NCBI GenBank assembly: GCA_902539195.1
Contig: CACBHZ010000002.1
Span: 1 to 64,000 of the forward strand
DNA from: an uncultured Pelagibacteraceae bacterium
Lineage (GTDB): Bacteria > Pseudomonadota > Alphaproteobacteria > Pelagibacterales > Pelagibacteraceae
Reading direction: 5' to 3'
Length of the DNA stretch: 64,000 nucleotides
Part shown: positions 50,801 through 60,954 of the stretch, in pieces
Position numbering within the stretch: the first letter of the stretch is position 1
How the letters are laid out: every line of letters starts with the position of its first letter
Program-made: the position numbers and the translations under genes
The notes under the pieces: model-generated
Databases searched by the model: none
What the model saw: the letters and a program-made list of their open reading frames with translations, nothing else
What the model was told of the DNA's origin: nothing

Positions 50801-52530
50801 TACATTTTTTCAGGTGTATCAACACCTATAATATCCATTCCAGTTTTAATTGTTTTTGCAATAGATTTTAAAAATATTAGTTTTTCTATATTTATTGTTT
50901 TATCATCATTGATAAATCTTTTTTCAACATCATCTTTTCCCATATTCCAATAGGAATGAAACTGTGAAGATAACTCATATAAATATACAGGGATCCTATG
51001 AGGTTCTAGTTTTTTAGTGGAAATTTCTACACATTTAGGCCATTCAGATATTTTTTTAAAAATTTCAATTTCTTCATTATTAAATTGCATATTATTATTT
51101 TCATTATCAATCTTGTCATCAATATTTTTATTTATATTTCTAAAAACCGATGAAATTCTAGCATAACAATATTGAACATAATAAAGTGGATTGTCTTTAG
51201 ATTTTTCTTTTACTTTTGTAAAATCAAAATCTAATTCAGCATCATTACTTCTACTAAGCATAATAAATCTTGTTGCATCTTTTCCAACTTCAGAAATTAA
51301 ATCTTCAACGGTAATGTAATCACCTTTTCTTTTAGACATTTTAAAAGGTTTGCCATCTTTTATTAACTTAACAAGTTGGCTTACTTTACAAATTAATTTA
51401 TTTTTTTCTCCAGATAATGCTTCAACAACAGAAGTAATTCTTTTTATATAACCTGCATGATCTGCTCCTAAAATATTTATTAATTTATCAAATTTTCTGT
51501 TTAGTTTTGTATTATGATACGCAACATCTCCAGCAAAATAAGTCCATGTGTTGTCAGATTTTTGCAATGCCCTATCTTTATCATCCCCGAAATCTGTTGA
51601 TCTAAAAAGTAACTGATCTCTCTCTACCCAATTAGTTGTGTCTTCTCCCTCGGGAGCTTTTATTTTTCCTATATATACAAATTTATCTTTTTTAAGTTTC
51701 TCAATAACCTTATCAACCTCTTTATTTTCAACTATTTCAGTCTCGCTCGCAAAATTATCATGAATAATTCCCAAATTATTTAGATTGGTCTTAATGAGTT
51801 TAAGTGACTCTGTAATTGCTAATTTAGTAAGTGTTAACTTTATTTTTTCATAATTATCAAATTGTAAATCTTTATTATTATCTACAATATGTTGGGCTAT
51901 ATCTTTGATGTATTCTCCTGGATATAAATCATCCTCATCTACTGGAAAAGTTTGATTATCTAATTTTTCTTTTATTCTCAAATATACAGATCTAGTAAAA
52001 TGTAAAATTTGATTGCCATGATCATTTACATAATATTCTTTTACAACTTCTTGATTGTTAAATTTTAACAAGTTAGAGATAACATCACCTAGAATAGCAC
52101 CTCTACAATGACCAACATGCAATGGTCCAGTAGGATTTGCAGATACGAATTCAATTAAATGTTTCTTTTTAGAGCCATTAAGTGCTGCGCCAAAATTATT
52201 AAGATTATTTATATTTAAAAGAAATGAAGTCCAAAACTCTTTTTTTAAAATAATATTTATAAATCCAGGTTTTGCTATTTCTATCTTCTCAATATTATTA
52301 TCGTCTTTAAAAATAATATCTTTCAATTTTTCAGCAATTTTAATTGGCGGTTCATTATTTGTTTTAGATAAAACCATTGCAACATTAGTTGATAGATCAC
52401 ATTTAAATTTTTTAGGAGGTATATCTACATTTATACCAGATAAACTTTCAGGTAATAAAATTAGCTTTTCTTCACTTGCTAATTTAATTTTATTTAAAAT
52501 TTTATTTAAGTATTCCTCAAATATATTCAT
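50800..52530 (-). CDS. argS: Arginyl-tRNA synthetase
   Basis: VSANPTGPLHVGHCRGAILGDVISNLL; KPFKMSKRKGDYITVEDLI. Confidence 0.97.
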   Translation of the reverse strand: MNIFEEYLNKILNKIKLASEEKLILLPESLSGINVDIPPKKFKCDLSTNVAMVLSKTNNEPPIKIAEKLKDIIFKDDNNIEKIEIAKPGFINIILKKEFWTSFLLNINNLNNFGAALNGSKKKHLIEFVSANPTGPLHVGHCRGAILGDVISNLLKFNNQEVVKEYYVNDHGNQILHFTRSVYLRIKEKLDNQTFPVDEDDLYPGEYIKDIAQHIVDNNKDLQFDNYEKIKLTLTKLAITESLKLIKTNLNNLGIIHDNFASETEIVENKEVDKVIEKLKKDKFVYIGKIKAPEGEDTTNWVERDQLLFRSTDFGDDKDRALQKSDNTWTYFAGDVAYHNTKLNRKFDKLINILGADHAGYIKRITSVVEALSGEKNKLICKVSQLVKLIKDGKPFKMSKRKGDYITVEDLISEVGKDATRFIMLSRSNDAELDFDFTKVKEKSKDNPLYYVQYCYARISSVFRNINKNIDDKIDNENNNMQFNNEEIEIFKKISEWPKCVEISTKKLEPHRIPVYLYELSSQFHSYWNMGKDDVEKRFINDDKTINIEKLIFLKSIAKTIKTGMDIIGVDTPEKM

Positions 52531-53645
52531 TTTGATGCTCTATATAATTGTATGGCGTACCTATCTGTCATGCCAGAAATATAATCGGATATAGCTCTTT
52601 CTTTGTTAGTTTTTAAATATTTAGTTTTAATATACTTTTTTGGATTTTTGCTAATTACGCTAAAAAGCTTTTTGATTATCTTTTTTCCTTCGTTATTTTT
52701 TTTTAACACATCTTTATTATTATACATAGTTATTCTAAGGAAATCTCTAATCTCATTTATAGTTATTTTTAATTTGTTGGAAAAATCAACAATTTGATTT
52801 TTTTTATTCGATACATCTTTTTTTGTAGATATTTTGTTCATTAAAATATTTCTTGTCGTTGTTTTTATTAAGTCTTGAACCATTAAATTTATAGAGTCTC
52901 TTATAGTTTGATATACAAGAATATCATTATTTTCACTCTTTAATTTATTTTTATATGATTTTAAAATTTCATCAAAAAAAGAGATTTGTTTAAGATCGTT
53001 TAACTTAAACAATTTAGCTTTTATTCCATCTTGAATATCATGGTTATTGTATGCAACGTCATCGGATATAGATGCAATTTGAGCCTCCAGTGAGGAGTTT
53101 TTTGAAAAATTAATTTTATTTTTTAAATTTTTCAAACCAATTAAATTATTTATTTTGACTAGCTTTGTTACCGGACCATTATGTTTAATAAGACCATCTA
53201 ACGTTTCTAATGTTAAATTAAGACCTTCAAATTTAAAATATTTATTTTCAATGAACATTACTATCCTAAGTGTTTGAAGGTTGTGGTCAAATCCCCCATA
53301 TTCATACATACATTCATTTAGGGACTCTTCTCCTGCATGACCAAAAGGGGTATGACCTAAATCATGAGCTAAGCTTAATGTTTCAGCTAAATCATCATTT
53401 AAACCTAAGTATTTAGCAATTGTTCTAGCAATTTGTGAAACTTCAATGGAATGAGTGATTCTGGTTCTATAATGATCTCCTTCAGTATTCACAAATACCT
53501 GAGTTTTGTGCTTCAATCTTCTAAAAGAGGTAGAATGAATTATTCTATCTCTATCTCTTTGAAAAGGTGATCTGAAAGGATTGCTCGCTTCTTTGAACAG
53601 TCTACCTTTTGAAGCAAATGTTCCTAATTTTGAGTAATTTTTCAT
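52527..53645 (-). CDS. dgt: dGTP triphosphohydrolase family protein
   Basis: PFQRDRDRIIHSTSFRRLKHKTQVF; RITHSIEVSQIARTIA; LAHDLGHTPFGHAGE. Confidence 0.95.
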   Translation of the reverse strand: MKNYSKLGTFASKGRLFKEASNPFRSPFQRDRDRIIHSTSFRRLKHKTQVFVNTEGDHYRTRITHSIEVSQIARTIAKYLGLNDDLAETLSLAHDLGHTPFGHAGEESLNECMYEYGGFDHNLQTLRIVMFIENKYFKFEGLNLTLETLDGLIKHNGPVTKLVKINNLIGLKNLKNKINFSKNSSLEAQIASISDDVAYNNHDIQDGIKAKLFKLNDLKQISFFDEILKSYKNKLKSENNDILVYQTIRDSINLMVQDLIKTTTRNILMNKISTKKDVSNKKNQIVDFSNKLKITINEIRDFLRITMYNNKDVLKKNNEGKKIIKKLFSVISKNPKKYIKTKYLKTNKERAISDYISGMTDRYAIQLYRASK

Positions 53646-53695
53646 TCTTTAAAAATGGCAAAATATTATTATATTGTTTTTATCAATGTTTAATT

Positions 53696-54013
53696 ATGAT
53701 TAAAGAAATTAAATTTACAGATAATGCTATAAAGCAGATAAACCATCTTCTTTCATCAAAAGATAAAGGGTCATTTTTTAGAATCGCTATTAAAGGTGGT
53801 GGATGTTCTGGATTTCAATATGATTTCTCATTTGATAATTCTGCTAAGGATGATGATCTACAACAAGATAATATTCTTATCGACAAAACATCGGCAGATT
53901 TACTAAAAGGATCTGAAGTTGATTTTGTGAAAGAATTAATCGGAGATTCTTTTAAAATAAACAACCCGCAAAGCAAATCTTCTTGTGGTTGTGGCGTATC
54001 TTTTTCGCTTTAA
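53696..54013 (+). CDS. A-type iron-sulfur cluster assembly protein (ErpA/IscA family)
   Basis: RIAIKGGGCSGFQYDF; SKSSCGCGVSFSL. Start corrected to MIKEIKFTDNAI. Confidence 0.94.
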   Translation: MIKEIKFTDNAIKQINHLLSSKDKGSFFRIAIKGGGCSGFQYDFSFDNSAKDDDLQQDNILIDKTSADLLKGSEVDFVKELIGDSFKINNPQSKSSCGCGVSFSL

Positions 54014-54789
54014 TGATAATTAGTTCCTGGAATGTTAACTCTGTAAGAGCTAGAATTGAAAATATTAAAGAGTATCTAAAAAAATATTCACCAGATATTT
54101 TAATGATGCAAGAGATCAAGGCTCAAGATGAAAACTATCCTTACGAAGACTTTGAAAAATCAAATTACCAGAATTATGTATTTGGTCAAAAATCATATAA
54201 TGGAGTTGCGATAATTTCTAAAAAAAAATTAGACAAAATTGAAAAAGATATTTTTAAAGACAAAAATAAACAATCTAGAATTATTACTGCAGATCTAAAA
54301 CATAAATCAAAAACTATTAAATTAATAAATATATACACACCTAATGGAAATCCAGTTGATACAGAAAAGTATACTTACAAATTATATTGGCTAGAAAGTT
54401 TAATTAAGAAGTTAAAAGGTTTTTTAAAAAAAAAAGAAAATATAATTATTGGTGGTGATTTTAATATAATTCCATCAGCTGAGGATGTTCATAATCCTAA
54501 AGGATATGAAAATGATGCTTTGTTTAGACTAGAGATAAGAAAAAAATTAAGGGAATTATTAAGTTTAGGTTTTCATGATGCATATAGATATATTCATCCT
54601 GACAAAGAAGGATATACGTTTTGGGATTATACAAGCGGTGCATGGCAAAAAAATAATGGCATGAGAATTGATCATTTCTTAGTTTCAAACTCAATTATAA
54701 ATCTTGTGAAAGATGTAAAAATTAATAAATTTCCTCGTGGAAGACAAAAACCTTCAGATCACACACCAATTGAAATTGAATTAACTTAA
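54013..54789 (+). CDS. xth: Exodeoxyribonuclease III
   Basis: ISSWNVNSVRARIENIKEYL; MMQEIKAQD; GGDFNIIPSAEDV; MRIDHFLVS; SDHTPIEIEL. Start overlaps preceding stop (TAATG). Confidence 0.96.
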   Translation: MIISSWNVNSVRARIENIKEYLKKYSPDILMMQEIKAQDENYPYEDFEKSNYQNYVFGQKSYNGVAIISKKKLDKIEKDIFKDKNKQSRIITADLKHKSKTIKLINIYTPNGNPVDTEKYTYKLYWLESLIKKLKGFLKKKENIIIGGDFNIIPSAEDVHNPKGYENDALFRLEIRKKLRELLSLGFHDAYRYIHPDKEGYTFWDYTSGAWQKNNGMRIDHFLVSNSIINLVKDVKINKFPRGRQKPSDHTPIEIELT

Positions 54790-55780
54790 AGATTTTATTT
54801 TATTAACAAGTTCCTCATTAATATTTCTAGGTCCAGTATCTAATCTGTTTTTGTGACGTCTTTCACCTGGTAATCTAACCTCTCCCATTGATTTCATTTT
54901 CTCAAAGAATTTATTTGAATGACTATCCCAATCAGAATTTGTTAATTTGTCAGGAGATATAGCTAAAATAAACTCCCCACCACTTGGAGGTCCACCATCA
55001 TCTGTATCCTTCTCAGCCGTCTCATAACTAAAATTATCTCCAACTAAGGCTCCAGCAAGTAATTCAACCATCATTGCTATTCCTGAGCCTTTATAGCCGC
55101 CAAATGGCAACAAAACTCCACCATCTGCTATTTCGCCAGGATCTGTTGTTTCTTTTCCATCTTTAGTTAAACCAGTCCCAATTGGAACCTTGTGCCCTTC
55201 TCTTTTTGCAACTTGAACTTCTCCCATTGCCATTGATGCAGTAGCCATATCATAAACTACAGGTGGTTTATTTTTTCTAGGCCAAGCAAATGAAATTGGG
55301 TTTGTTCCAAATAAAGGTTTAATTGCTCCTGCTGGTGCAACTGCTGGCTTGTATGATGTACAGGCAAAAGCAACAAGTCCTTGATCTGCTATAGCTTCAG
55401 TCTCAGGCCACATCGCAGCCATATGATGAGAATTAGTAATTGCTAAAACAGCTACTCCATTTTCTTTTGCAGCTTTAACAAGTTCTGGTATTCCATATTT
55501 TAAAACCATTGGGGCAAGACTATTTTTTCCATCTGCTTTAACAACACTAGCGGTTAATTTTGAAATCACTGGTCTAGCTTTGCCATTAATTTTTCCACTT
55601 TTTAAACCAGAAATATAAGCAGGTAATCTAAATAGACCATGAGATAATGATCCATCTCTTTCAGCATTTTTGATTAAAGTGGATAAGGTATCTGCTGTTT
55701 CTTCATCACAACCATTAGCTGTTAACGTTTTTTTTAGCTAAATGGAAAATTTCTTCTAATGTTAAAGGAACAGTTGTCAT
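54781..55780 (-). pseudogene. Ldh family (malate/L-lactate/ureidoglycolate) oxidoreductase, apparent frameshift in an A8 tract
   Basis: C-terminal frame 54781-55569 has Ldh-family motifs (NSHHMAAMWPETEAIADQG; FGTNPISFAWP). True N-terminus MTTVPLTLEEIFHLAKK starts at 55780 and is out of frame; removing one base from the T8 run 55728-55735 restores LAKKTLTANGCDEETADTL. Confidence 0.85.
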
Positions 55781-55823
55781 AAATAATATTAGATATTATT
55801 TACGACAAAAGTTCAATTTTTAA

Positions 55824-56918
55824 TTAACAACCTTTAAAAGATTTAGACATTTTTTTGATTAGATCAAAATATAAGTCTTTACCAGGATCCAATGTAGCTC
55901 CAATTGGGTCTACAACACCAGTTTTAATATTCATATCCTTTGCTACAGCTTTAATGATATTTGGATTAAACTGTGGTTCAGAAAATACACAGGCAACTTT
56001 ATCATGCTCAATTATTTCTCTGATTTCTGCCAATTGTTCTGCTCCTGGCATAACATCTGTATTGACTGTAAAAGCACCCAATATATTAACATTAAATCTT
56101 TTCTCAAAATATTGATAAGCATCATGGAAAACAATTGATGCTACACTTTTGCTTAATTCAGATTTAACGTTTTGAGTAAGCTTATCAATTTCTTTATAAG
56201 CATTACTTAAGTTAGCTCTATATTTATCTTCATTTGTTGGGTCATTTTCGACTAAGTGTTTAGCCATTTCAAATAAAATAACTTTCGCATTTATTGGATC
56301 TAGCCAAATATGTGGGTCATACTCACCATGATTGTGACCTTCATGACCTGAATGATCGTCATGATCATCATGTCCATCTTTCTTTTTATGTCCATGATCG
56401 TCATGATCATCATGTCCATCTTTCTTACTATGGTCGTGATCATGATCATCCTCTTTATGACCATCTTTCTTTTTATGGTCGTGGTCGTCATGATCATCTT
56501 CCTTGTGCTTATCTTCCTTATGACCGTGGTCATGATCATCATGGTCGTCAAATATATTTCTTTCTCTAAATTTTAATTTGTTAAGTCCTTTAATTTCCAT
56601 TAATTCAATATTTTCTGCTTTTTTAGCAATTGTATTTAATGGTTTTTCTAAAAAGTTTTCTAAGTCTTCACCTACCCAAAAAATAAGATCTGCTTCTTGT
56701 AACATTTTTGCATGTGATGGTTTTAAAGCAAATCCATGCGGTGAAGCATATCCATCAACTATTAATTTAGGCTTTGCTACACCTTCCATTAAATAAGTAG
56801 CTAATGAATGTATTGGTTTGATTGAAGCAACAACTTTTATTTCAGCTTTAACTGATGTAAAAAAAGTTGTTAAAGTTAATATTGAAATGATTATAAGTAA
56901 TTTTTTTATATTTTTCAT
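55824..56918 (-). CDS. znuA: Zinc ABC transporter substrate-binding protein with His/Asp-rich loop
   Basis: VVASIKPIHSLATYLMEGV; DPHIWLDPINAKVI; large DDHDDHDH loop; divergent to znuCB-zur. Confidence 0.95.
   Translation of the reverse strand: MKNIKKLLIIISILTLTTFFTSVKAEIKVVASIKPIHSLATYLMEGVAKPKLIVDGYASPHGFALKPSHAKMLQEADLIFWVGEDLENFLEKPLNTIAKKAENIELMEIKGLNKLKFRERNIFDDHDDHDHGHKEDKHKEDDHDDHDHKKKDGHKEDDHDHDHSKKDGHDDHDDHGHKKKDGHDDHDDHSGHEGHNHGEYDPHIWLDPINAKVILFEMAKHLVENDPTNEDKYRANLSNAYKEIDKLTQNVKSELSKSVASIVFHDAYQYFEKRFNVNILGAFTVNTDVMPGAEQLAEIREIIEHDKVACVFSEPQFNPNIIKAVAKDMNIKTGVVDPIGATLDPGKDLYFDLIKKMSKSFKGC
56360..56550 (-). repeat. Imperfect coding tandem repeat in the ZnuA metal-binding loop
   Basis: Repeated 'catgatcatcatgtccatctttctt' at 56360 and 56402 (42-bp spacing), encoding GHKKKDGHDDHDDH-like units. 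Confidence 0.85.
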
Positions 56919-56937
56919 GTTGTTTGTAGTTATGGGT

Positions 56938-56976
56938 TGTTATAATATAACATTATGTAATAATATAACATTACAT
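56938..56976. promoter_or_regulatory. Two adjacent palindromes, candidate Zur operators for divergent znuA / znuCB-zur
   Basis: TGTTATAATATAACA (56938-56952, perfect) and ATGTAATAATATAACATTACAT (56955-56976, near-perfect) in the znuA-znuC gap. Confidence 0.75.
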
Positions 56977-56990
56977 AGTCAAGAAAAAAA

Positions 56991-57734
56991 ATGAGTTCAG
57001 AAAATATATTAGTAAAATTAGATAAAGCAGGTTTAAAGCAAAATAATAAATGGCTTGTTAAGGGTGTTACTTTGCAAGTAGAAAAAGGTAAAATAGTTAC
57101 ATTGATAGGACCAAATGGTTCTGGAAAAAGCACAACCGCAAAAATTGCACTAGGAATCTATAAAAATATTGATGGGAATGTTGAGAAATATACTAACAAA
57201 GTTGGATATGTTCCTCAGAAAATATCAATAGATTGGACATTACCTTTAAGAGTAAATGATTTCATGCTTTTGACAGAAAATTTAAAAGACGATGAAATAA
57301 ATAATGCTCTTTCTCTAACGGGTGTTGTGCACCTAAAAAATAAAAATTTGGGAACTTTATCTGGAGGTGAGTTTCAAAGAGTATTATTAGCAAGAGCTAT
57401 TTCAAAAAAACCAGACCTATTAGTTTTAGACGAGCCTGTACAAGGTGTTGATTTTACAGGTGAAATTGCTTTGTATGAATTGATTAAAGATATATCTGAA
57501 AAACTAAATTGTGGAATATTGTTAATATCACATGATTTACATACTGTGATGAGTGCTACTGATCATGTGGTTTGTTTAAATGGACATGTATGCTGCTCTG
57601 GCTCTCCAAAAGATGTGGCAAGAAATAATGAATACAAAGCGTTATTTGGTGAACAAGCTTCACAAACTCTATCATTATATGAACATAAACATGATCACAC
57701 TCATGGTCATGATGGAGAAATAAAGAAAAATTAA
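56991..57734 (+). CDS. znuC: Zinc ABC transporter ATP-binding protein
   Basis: TLIGPNGSGKSTTAKIALG; LSGGEFQRVLLARAI; DEPVQGVDFTGE; His-rich C-terminus. Confidence 0.95.
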   Translation: MSSENILVKLDKAGLKQNNKWLVKGVTLQVEKGKIVTLIGPNGSGKSTTAKIALGIYKNIDGNVEKYTNKVGYVPQKISIDWTLPLRVNDFMLLTENLKDDEINNALSLTGVVHLKNKNLGTLSGGEFQRVLLARAISKKPDLLVLDEPVQGVDFTGEIALYELIKDISEKLNCGILLISHDLHTVMSATDHVVCLNGHVCCSGSPKDVARNNEYKALFGEQASQTLSLYEHKHDHTHGHDGEIKKN

Positions 57735-58538
57735 ATGTTTGATGACTTTTTTATTAGGGCACTAGTTGCTGGAATAGGTGTTGCTATTGTAACGGGACCA
57801 TTGGGATGCTTTGTTGTTTGGAGAAGACTTTCTTATTTTGGTGATACATTAGCTCACTCTGCTTTATTAGGTGTAACTATGGCTTACTCATTTCAGTTCA
57901 ACATTGCTATTTCAGTATTTTTAATTTCATCCTTAATTGCATTAATATTAATAAAACTTCAAAAAAGAACTAATCTTCCTGGAGATGCTTTGTTAGGTTT
58001 ATTAGCTCATTCGTCTTTAGCGGTTGGACTTGTGGTTATAGGGTTCTTAACATTTATAAGATTTGATATTATGGGTTTATTATTTGGTGACATTTTAGCA
58101 GTTAATGTAACTGATTTATTAATAATTTGGTTTGGTGGAGGATTAATACTTTTAGTTCTGAAAATAATTTGGAAACCCTTGTTTGCTTCCACGGTAAATT
58201 ATGAATTAGCTGAAGCTGAAGGTTTAAATCCCGATAGAGCTAAAGCAATATTTACTATTTTAATGGCTGCTCTTATCGCAATTTCAATAAAAATGGTTGG
58301 ACTTTTGCTTATTACAGGAATGTTGATTATTCCTGCAGCCATGGCTAGAAATTTATCAGACAGTCCTTTTAAAATGGTATTATTTTCAATAATAGGAGGA
58401 TTGTTATCAGTTTTAATAGGTCTATTCTCATCATTAGAATTTAACACACCTTCTGGACCATCAATAATTGCTGCAGCATTATTTTTATTCATATTGTCTT
58501 TGTTTAGAATTAAACAATCGATCCAATTGAAAAACTAA
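57735..58538 (+). CDS. znuB: Zinc ABC transporter permease
   Basis: GPLGCFVVWRRLSYFGDTLAHSALLGV; ISIKMVGLLLITGMLIIPAAMAR. Confidence 0.95.
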   Translation: MFDDFFIRALVAGIGVAIVTGPLGCFVVWRRLSYFGDTLAHSALLGVTMAYSFQFNIAISVFLISSLIALILIKLQKRTNLPGDALLGLLAHSSLAVGLVVIGFLTFIRFDIMGLLFGDILAVNVTDLLIIWFGGGLILLVLKIIWKPLFASTVNYELAEAEGLNPDRAKAIFTILMAALIAISIKMVGLLLITGMLIIPAAMARNLSDSPFKMVLFSIIGGLLSVLIGLFSSLEFNTPSGPSIIAAALFLFILSLFRIKQSIQLKN

Positions 58539-58562
58539 TGGGAAATTGATAAAAGAAAAACT

Positions 58563-58961
58563 ATGCTTAAACAGGAAACACTATCAAAAAATCAACAAAT
58601 AGTTCTTGATTACATTGAAAAAGTAAATGAGCCCATAAAAGCTTATTCAATTTTACATAATGTACAAAAAAAAGGTATTAAAGCCCCTCTTCAGGTTTAT
58701 CGAGCGCTTGATAAATTGGTTGAAATTGGAAAAATTCACAAAATTGAAAGTAGAAATGCTTTCGTTGCATGCAAAAATTCAAATTGTCAGATTTCAAAGG
58801 CAACAGCATTTTCAATATGTGAAAGCTGTGAAGAAGTAAGTGAAATTAGTGACAGCAAACTTTCAAAATATTTAAAAAATTTTCAAGACAAAGCGGGTAT
58901 GAAATTCAATAAATATAATCTTGAATTCTTTGGGCTTTGCAAAAAATGTTCTGTTAAATAA
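58563..58961 (+). CDS. zur: Fur family transcriptional regulator, likely Zur
   Basis: Winged helix KAPLQVYRALDKLVEIGKIHKIES; ESCEEV / GLCKKC; operon position after znuCB. Confidence 0.85.
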   Translation: MLKQETLSKNQQIVLDYIEKVNEPIKAYSILHNVQKKGIKAPLQVYRALDKLVEIGKIHKIESRNAFVACKNSNCQISKATAFSICESCEEVSEISDSKLSKYLKNFQDKAGMKFNKYNLEFFGLCKKCSVK

Positions 58962-58990
58962 TTTGTATATAACTATAAATATTTACAACA

Positions 58991-59329
58991 ATGTTATTCT
59001 TTCTTTTTAAAGTTATTGCTGGGGGTTTAATTATCGCATTTTCTAGTTGGTTGGCTGGTCAAAATCCTAAGCTCGCTGGATTTATTATTTCTTTACCCTT
59101 GGTATCACTAATAGCAATACTGTTTTCCTATTATGAACATAATGATACAGAAAAAACAGTAATGTTTACAAAAAGTATATTTATTGCAGTACCAGCAAGT
59201 TATTTATTCTTTGTACCCTTCTTTTTTGCAAAACCTTTTAATATGAATTTTTTCATAATTTATATTGCAGGTTTGGTATTCCTAATCGGAGGATATTTTA
59301 TCCATAGATACATAGTTAATTTCTTATAA
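58991..59329 (+). CDS. DUF3147-like membrane protein
   Basis: FKVIAGGLIIAFSSWLAGQNPKLAGFIISLPLVSLIAILFSYYEHND. Confidence 0.6.
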   Translation: MLFFLFKVIAGGLIIAFSSWLAGQNPKLAGFIISLPLVSLIAILFSYYEHNDTEKTVMFTKSIFIAVPASYLFFVPFFFAKPFNMNFFIIYIAGLVFLIGGYFIHRYIVNFL

Positions 59330-59389
59330 AATTAGTATATTTATTTAATCAGAAAGAAAATTGTCATAAGAAAAAATGTAGGAGGTTTT

Positions 59390-59611
59390 ATGTTTATAAA
59401 AAAGTATCTTAAATGGATAAGCACTTTTCTTGTTTTAACAGGAATATTGCTTACAAATTTAAATATATATCCAATTAATATATATTTTCACGGTCTTGGC
59501 GTTATTGGATGGACAATTTCTGGTTTCATCTCAAAAGATAAGGCGATTTTAACAAATTTTGGATTACAAATTCCATTATTTATTGTCGGAATATATAAAG
59601 TTATCTTTTAA
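59390..59611 (+). CDS. Small membrane protein, unknown
   Basis: Strong aggagg Shine-Dalgarno just upstream; two hydrophobic segments; start/stop overlap with arsC-like gene. Confidence 0.7.
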   Translation: MFIKKYLKWISTFLVLTGILLTNLNIYPINIYFHGLGVIGWTISGFISKDKAILTNFGLQIPLFIVGIYKVIF

Positions 59612-60045
59612 TGAAAAATATTTTGTTTGTTTGTACTGGTAATTCAGCAAGAAGTATTATTGCTGAAAGTATAATAAATAATGTGTATTTTAATAAATAT
59701 AAAGCTTTCAGCGCTGGTAGCAAACCAACTGGAGAAATAAATAAAAATATTAAATTATTTTTAGAAAATCATAAAAATTATAACCTTACAAATTATGATT
59801 CAAAAAGTTTTAAGGTATTTATCGAAAAAGATATTAATATTGACCATGTTATTACTGTTTGTAATAGCGCAAATAAAGAAGTTTGCCCTATATGGCCTAA
59901 AAATGATCAAATTGTTCATTGGGATATTGAAGATCCTGTAAGTAAATTTAAGAATTGTGAAGAAGCAAAAATATATAAAATTATAAATGAAACATTTGTT
60001 TTAATAAATGAGAAAATAGAGAATTGGATTAATGATCAAAAATAA
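59611..60045 (+). CDS. Low-molecular-weight phosphatase / thioredoxin-type arsenate reductase-like protein
   Basis: ILFVCTGNSARSIIAESIIN; DHVITVCNSANKEVCPIWP. Confidence 0.88.
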   Translation: MKNILFVCTGNSARSIIAESIINNVYFNKYKAFSAGSKPTGEINKNIKLFLENHKNYNLTNYDSKSFKVFIEKDINIDHVITVCNSANKEVCPIWPKNDQIVHWDIEDPVSKFKNCEEAKIYKIINETFVLINEKIENWINDQK

Positions 60046-60685
60046 AAATATTATATTTATTGGTGAATTTTTAGGCAGCTGTTTTCTAGTAATGATTATT
60101 GTTGGATCTGGGATAATGGCTGAGAATCTTACAGATGACAATGCGGTAAGACTTTTAGCAAATACAATAGCTACTGGAGCAGGATTGTTTGTTCTTATTA
60201 TTAGTTTTGCTGATATTTCAGGAGCTCACTTTAATCCATTTGTAACACTTGCAATGTTTTTTAATAAAAAAATTAAGAGTAATGTTTTAATAACCTATAT
60301 ATCTGCTCAAATAATTGGGTGTATGGTGGGTGTGATGATAGCCAATATTTTTTTTGAGCATGAATTTATTGAATTATCAACAAAAAGTAGAGATGGAATG
60401 AATATCTTTATATCTGAGATAATCGCAACTTTTGGTCTAATTTTTGTAATTTTTGCCACTTTAAAAGATGGAAAAATTATAACAGCTATTAGTGTAGCAA
60501 CATTCATTTCTGCTGGTTATTGGTTTACATCATCAACTTCATTTGCAAATCCAGCAGTATCTATAGCACGTACTTTCACTGACTCCTTTACTGGAATTAA
60601 TTATCAAAGTACTCCAAATTATATTGTTGCTGAAGCTATAGGATTAATACTCGCAATATATATAATTAAAAAAATAATAAGATGA
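60032..60685 (+). CDS. MIP/aquaporin family channel (AqpS-like)
   Basis: GEFLGSCFLVMIIVGSGIMAE; HFNPFVTLA (NPF) and FANPAVSIART (NPA). Confidence 0.9.
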   Translation: MIKNKNIIFIGEFLGSCFLVMIIVGSGIMAENLTDDNAVRLLANTIATGAGLFVLIISFADISGAHFNPFVTLAMFFNKKIKSNVLITYISAQIIGCMVGVMIANIFFEHEFIELSTKSRDGMNIFISEIIATFGLIFVIFATLKDGKIITAISVATFISAGYWFTSSTSFANPAVSIARTFTDSFTGINYQSTPNYIVAEAIGLILAIYIIKKIIR

Positions 60686-60954
60686 GTACAACCTATTAAT
60701 GTATTGTTAAAGAAAATTAAAATTTTAGTAGACATTAAAATAATTTTATATAACTACGACAAATCCACTTTTTATATTTAGAAATAATAAATTTATAGTA
60801 TGGACATCAATCATTGATACTATAATGCTTGATCAATCCACCTTATGATTCTGAAATAAAAAAATTTACTAATAGATTTAAATCACTCAACATATAAAAA
60901 GCTATCAAGTCATGAATCGATGGAACCGAAAACAATAATATAAAGGAGATAAAA

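Noticed and set aside
56294-56576. Overlapping ORFs (56294-56569 +, 56300-56551 -, 56352-56576 +) on both strands
   Set aside because: Out-of-frame readings of the ZnuA His-rich repeat; low-complexity M/I/T or H/D strings.
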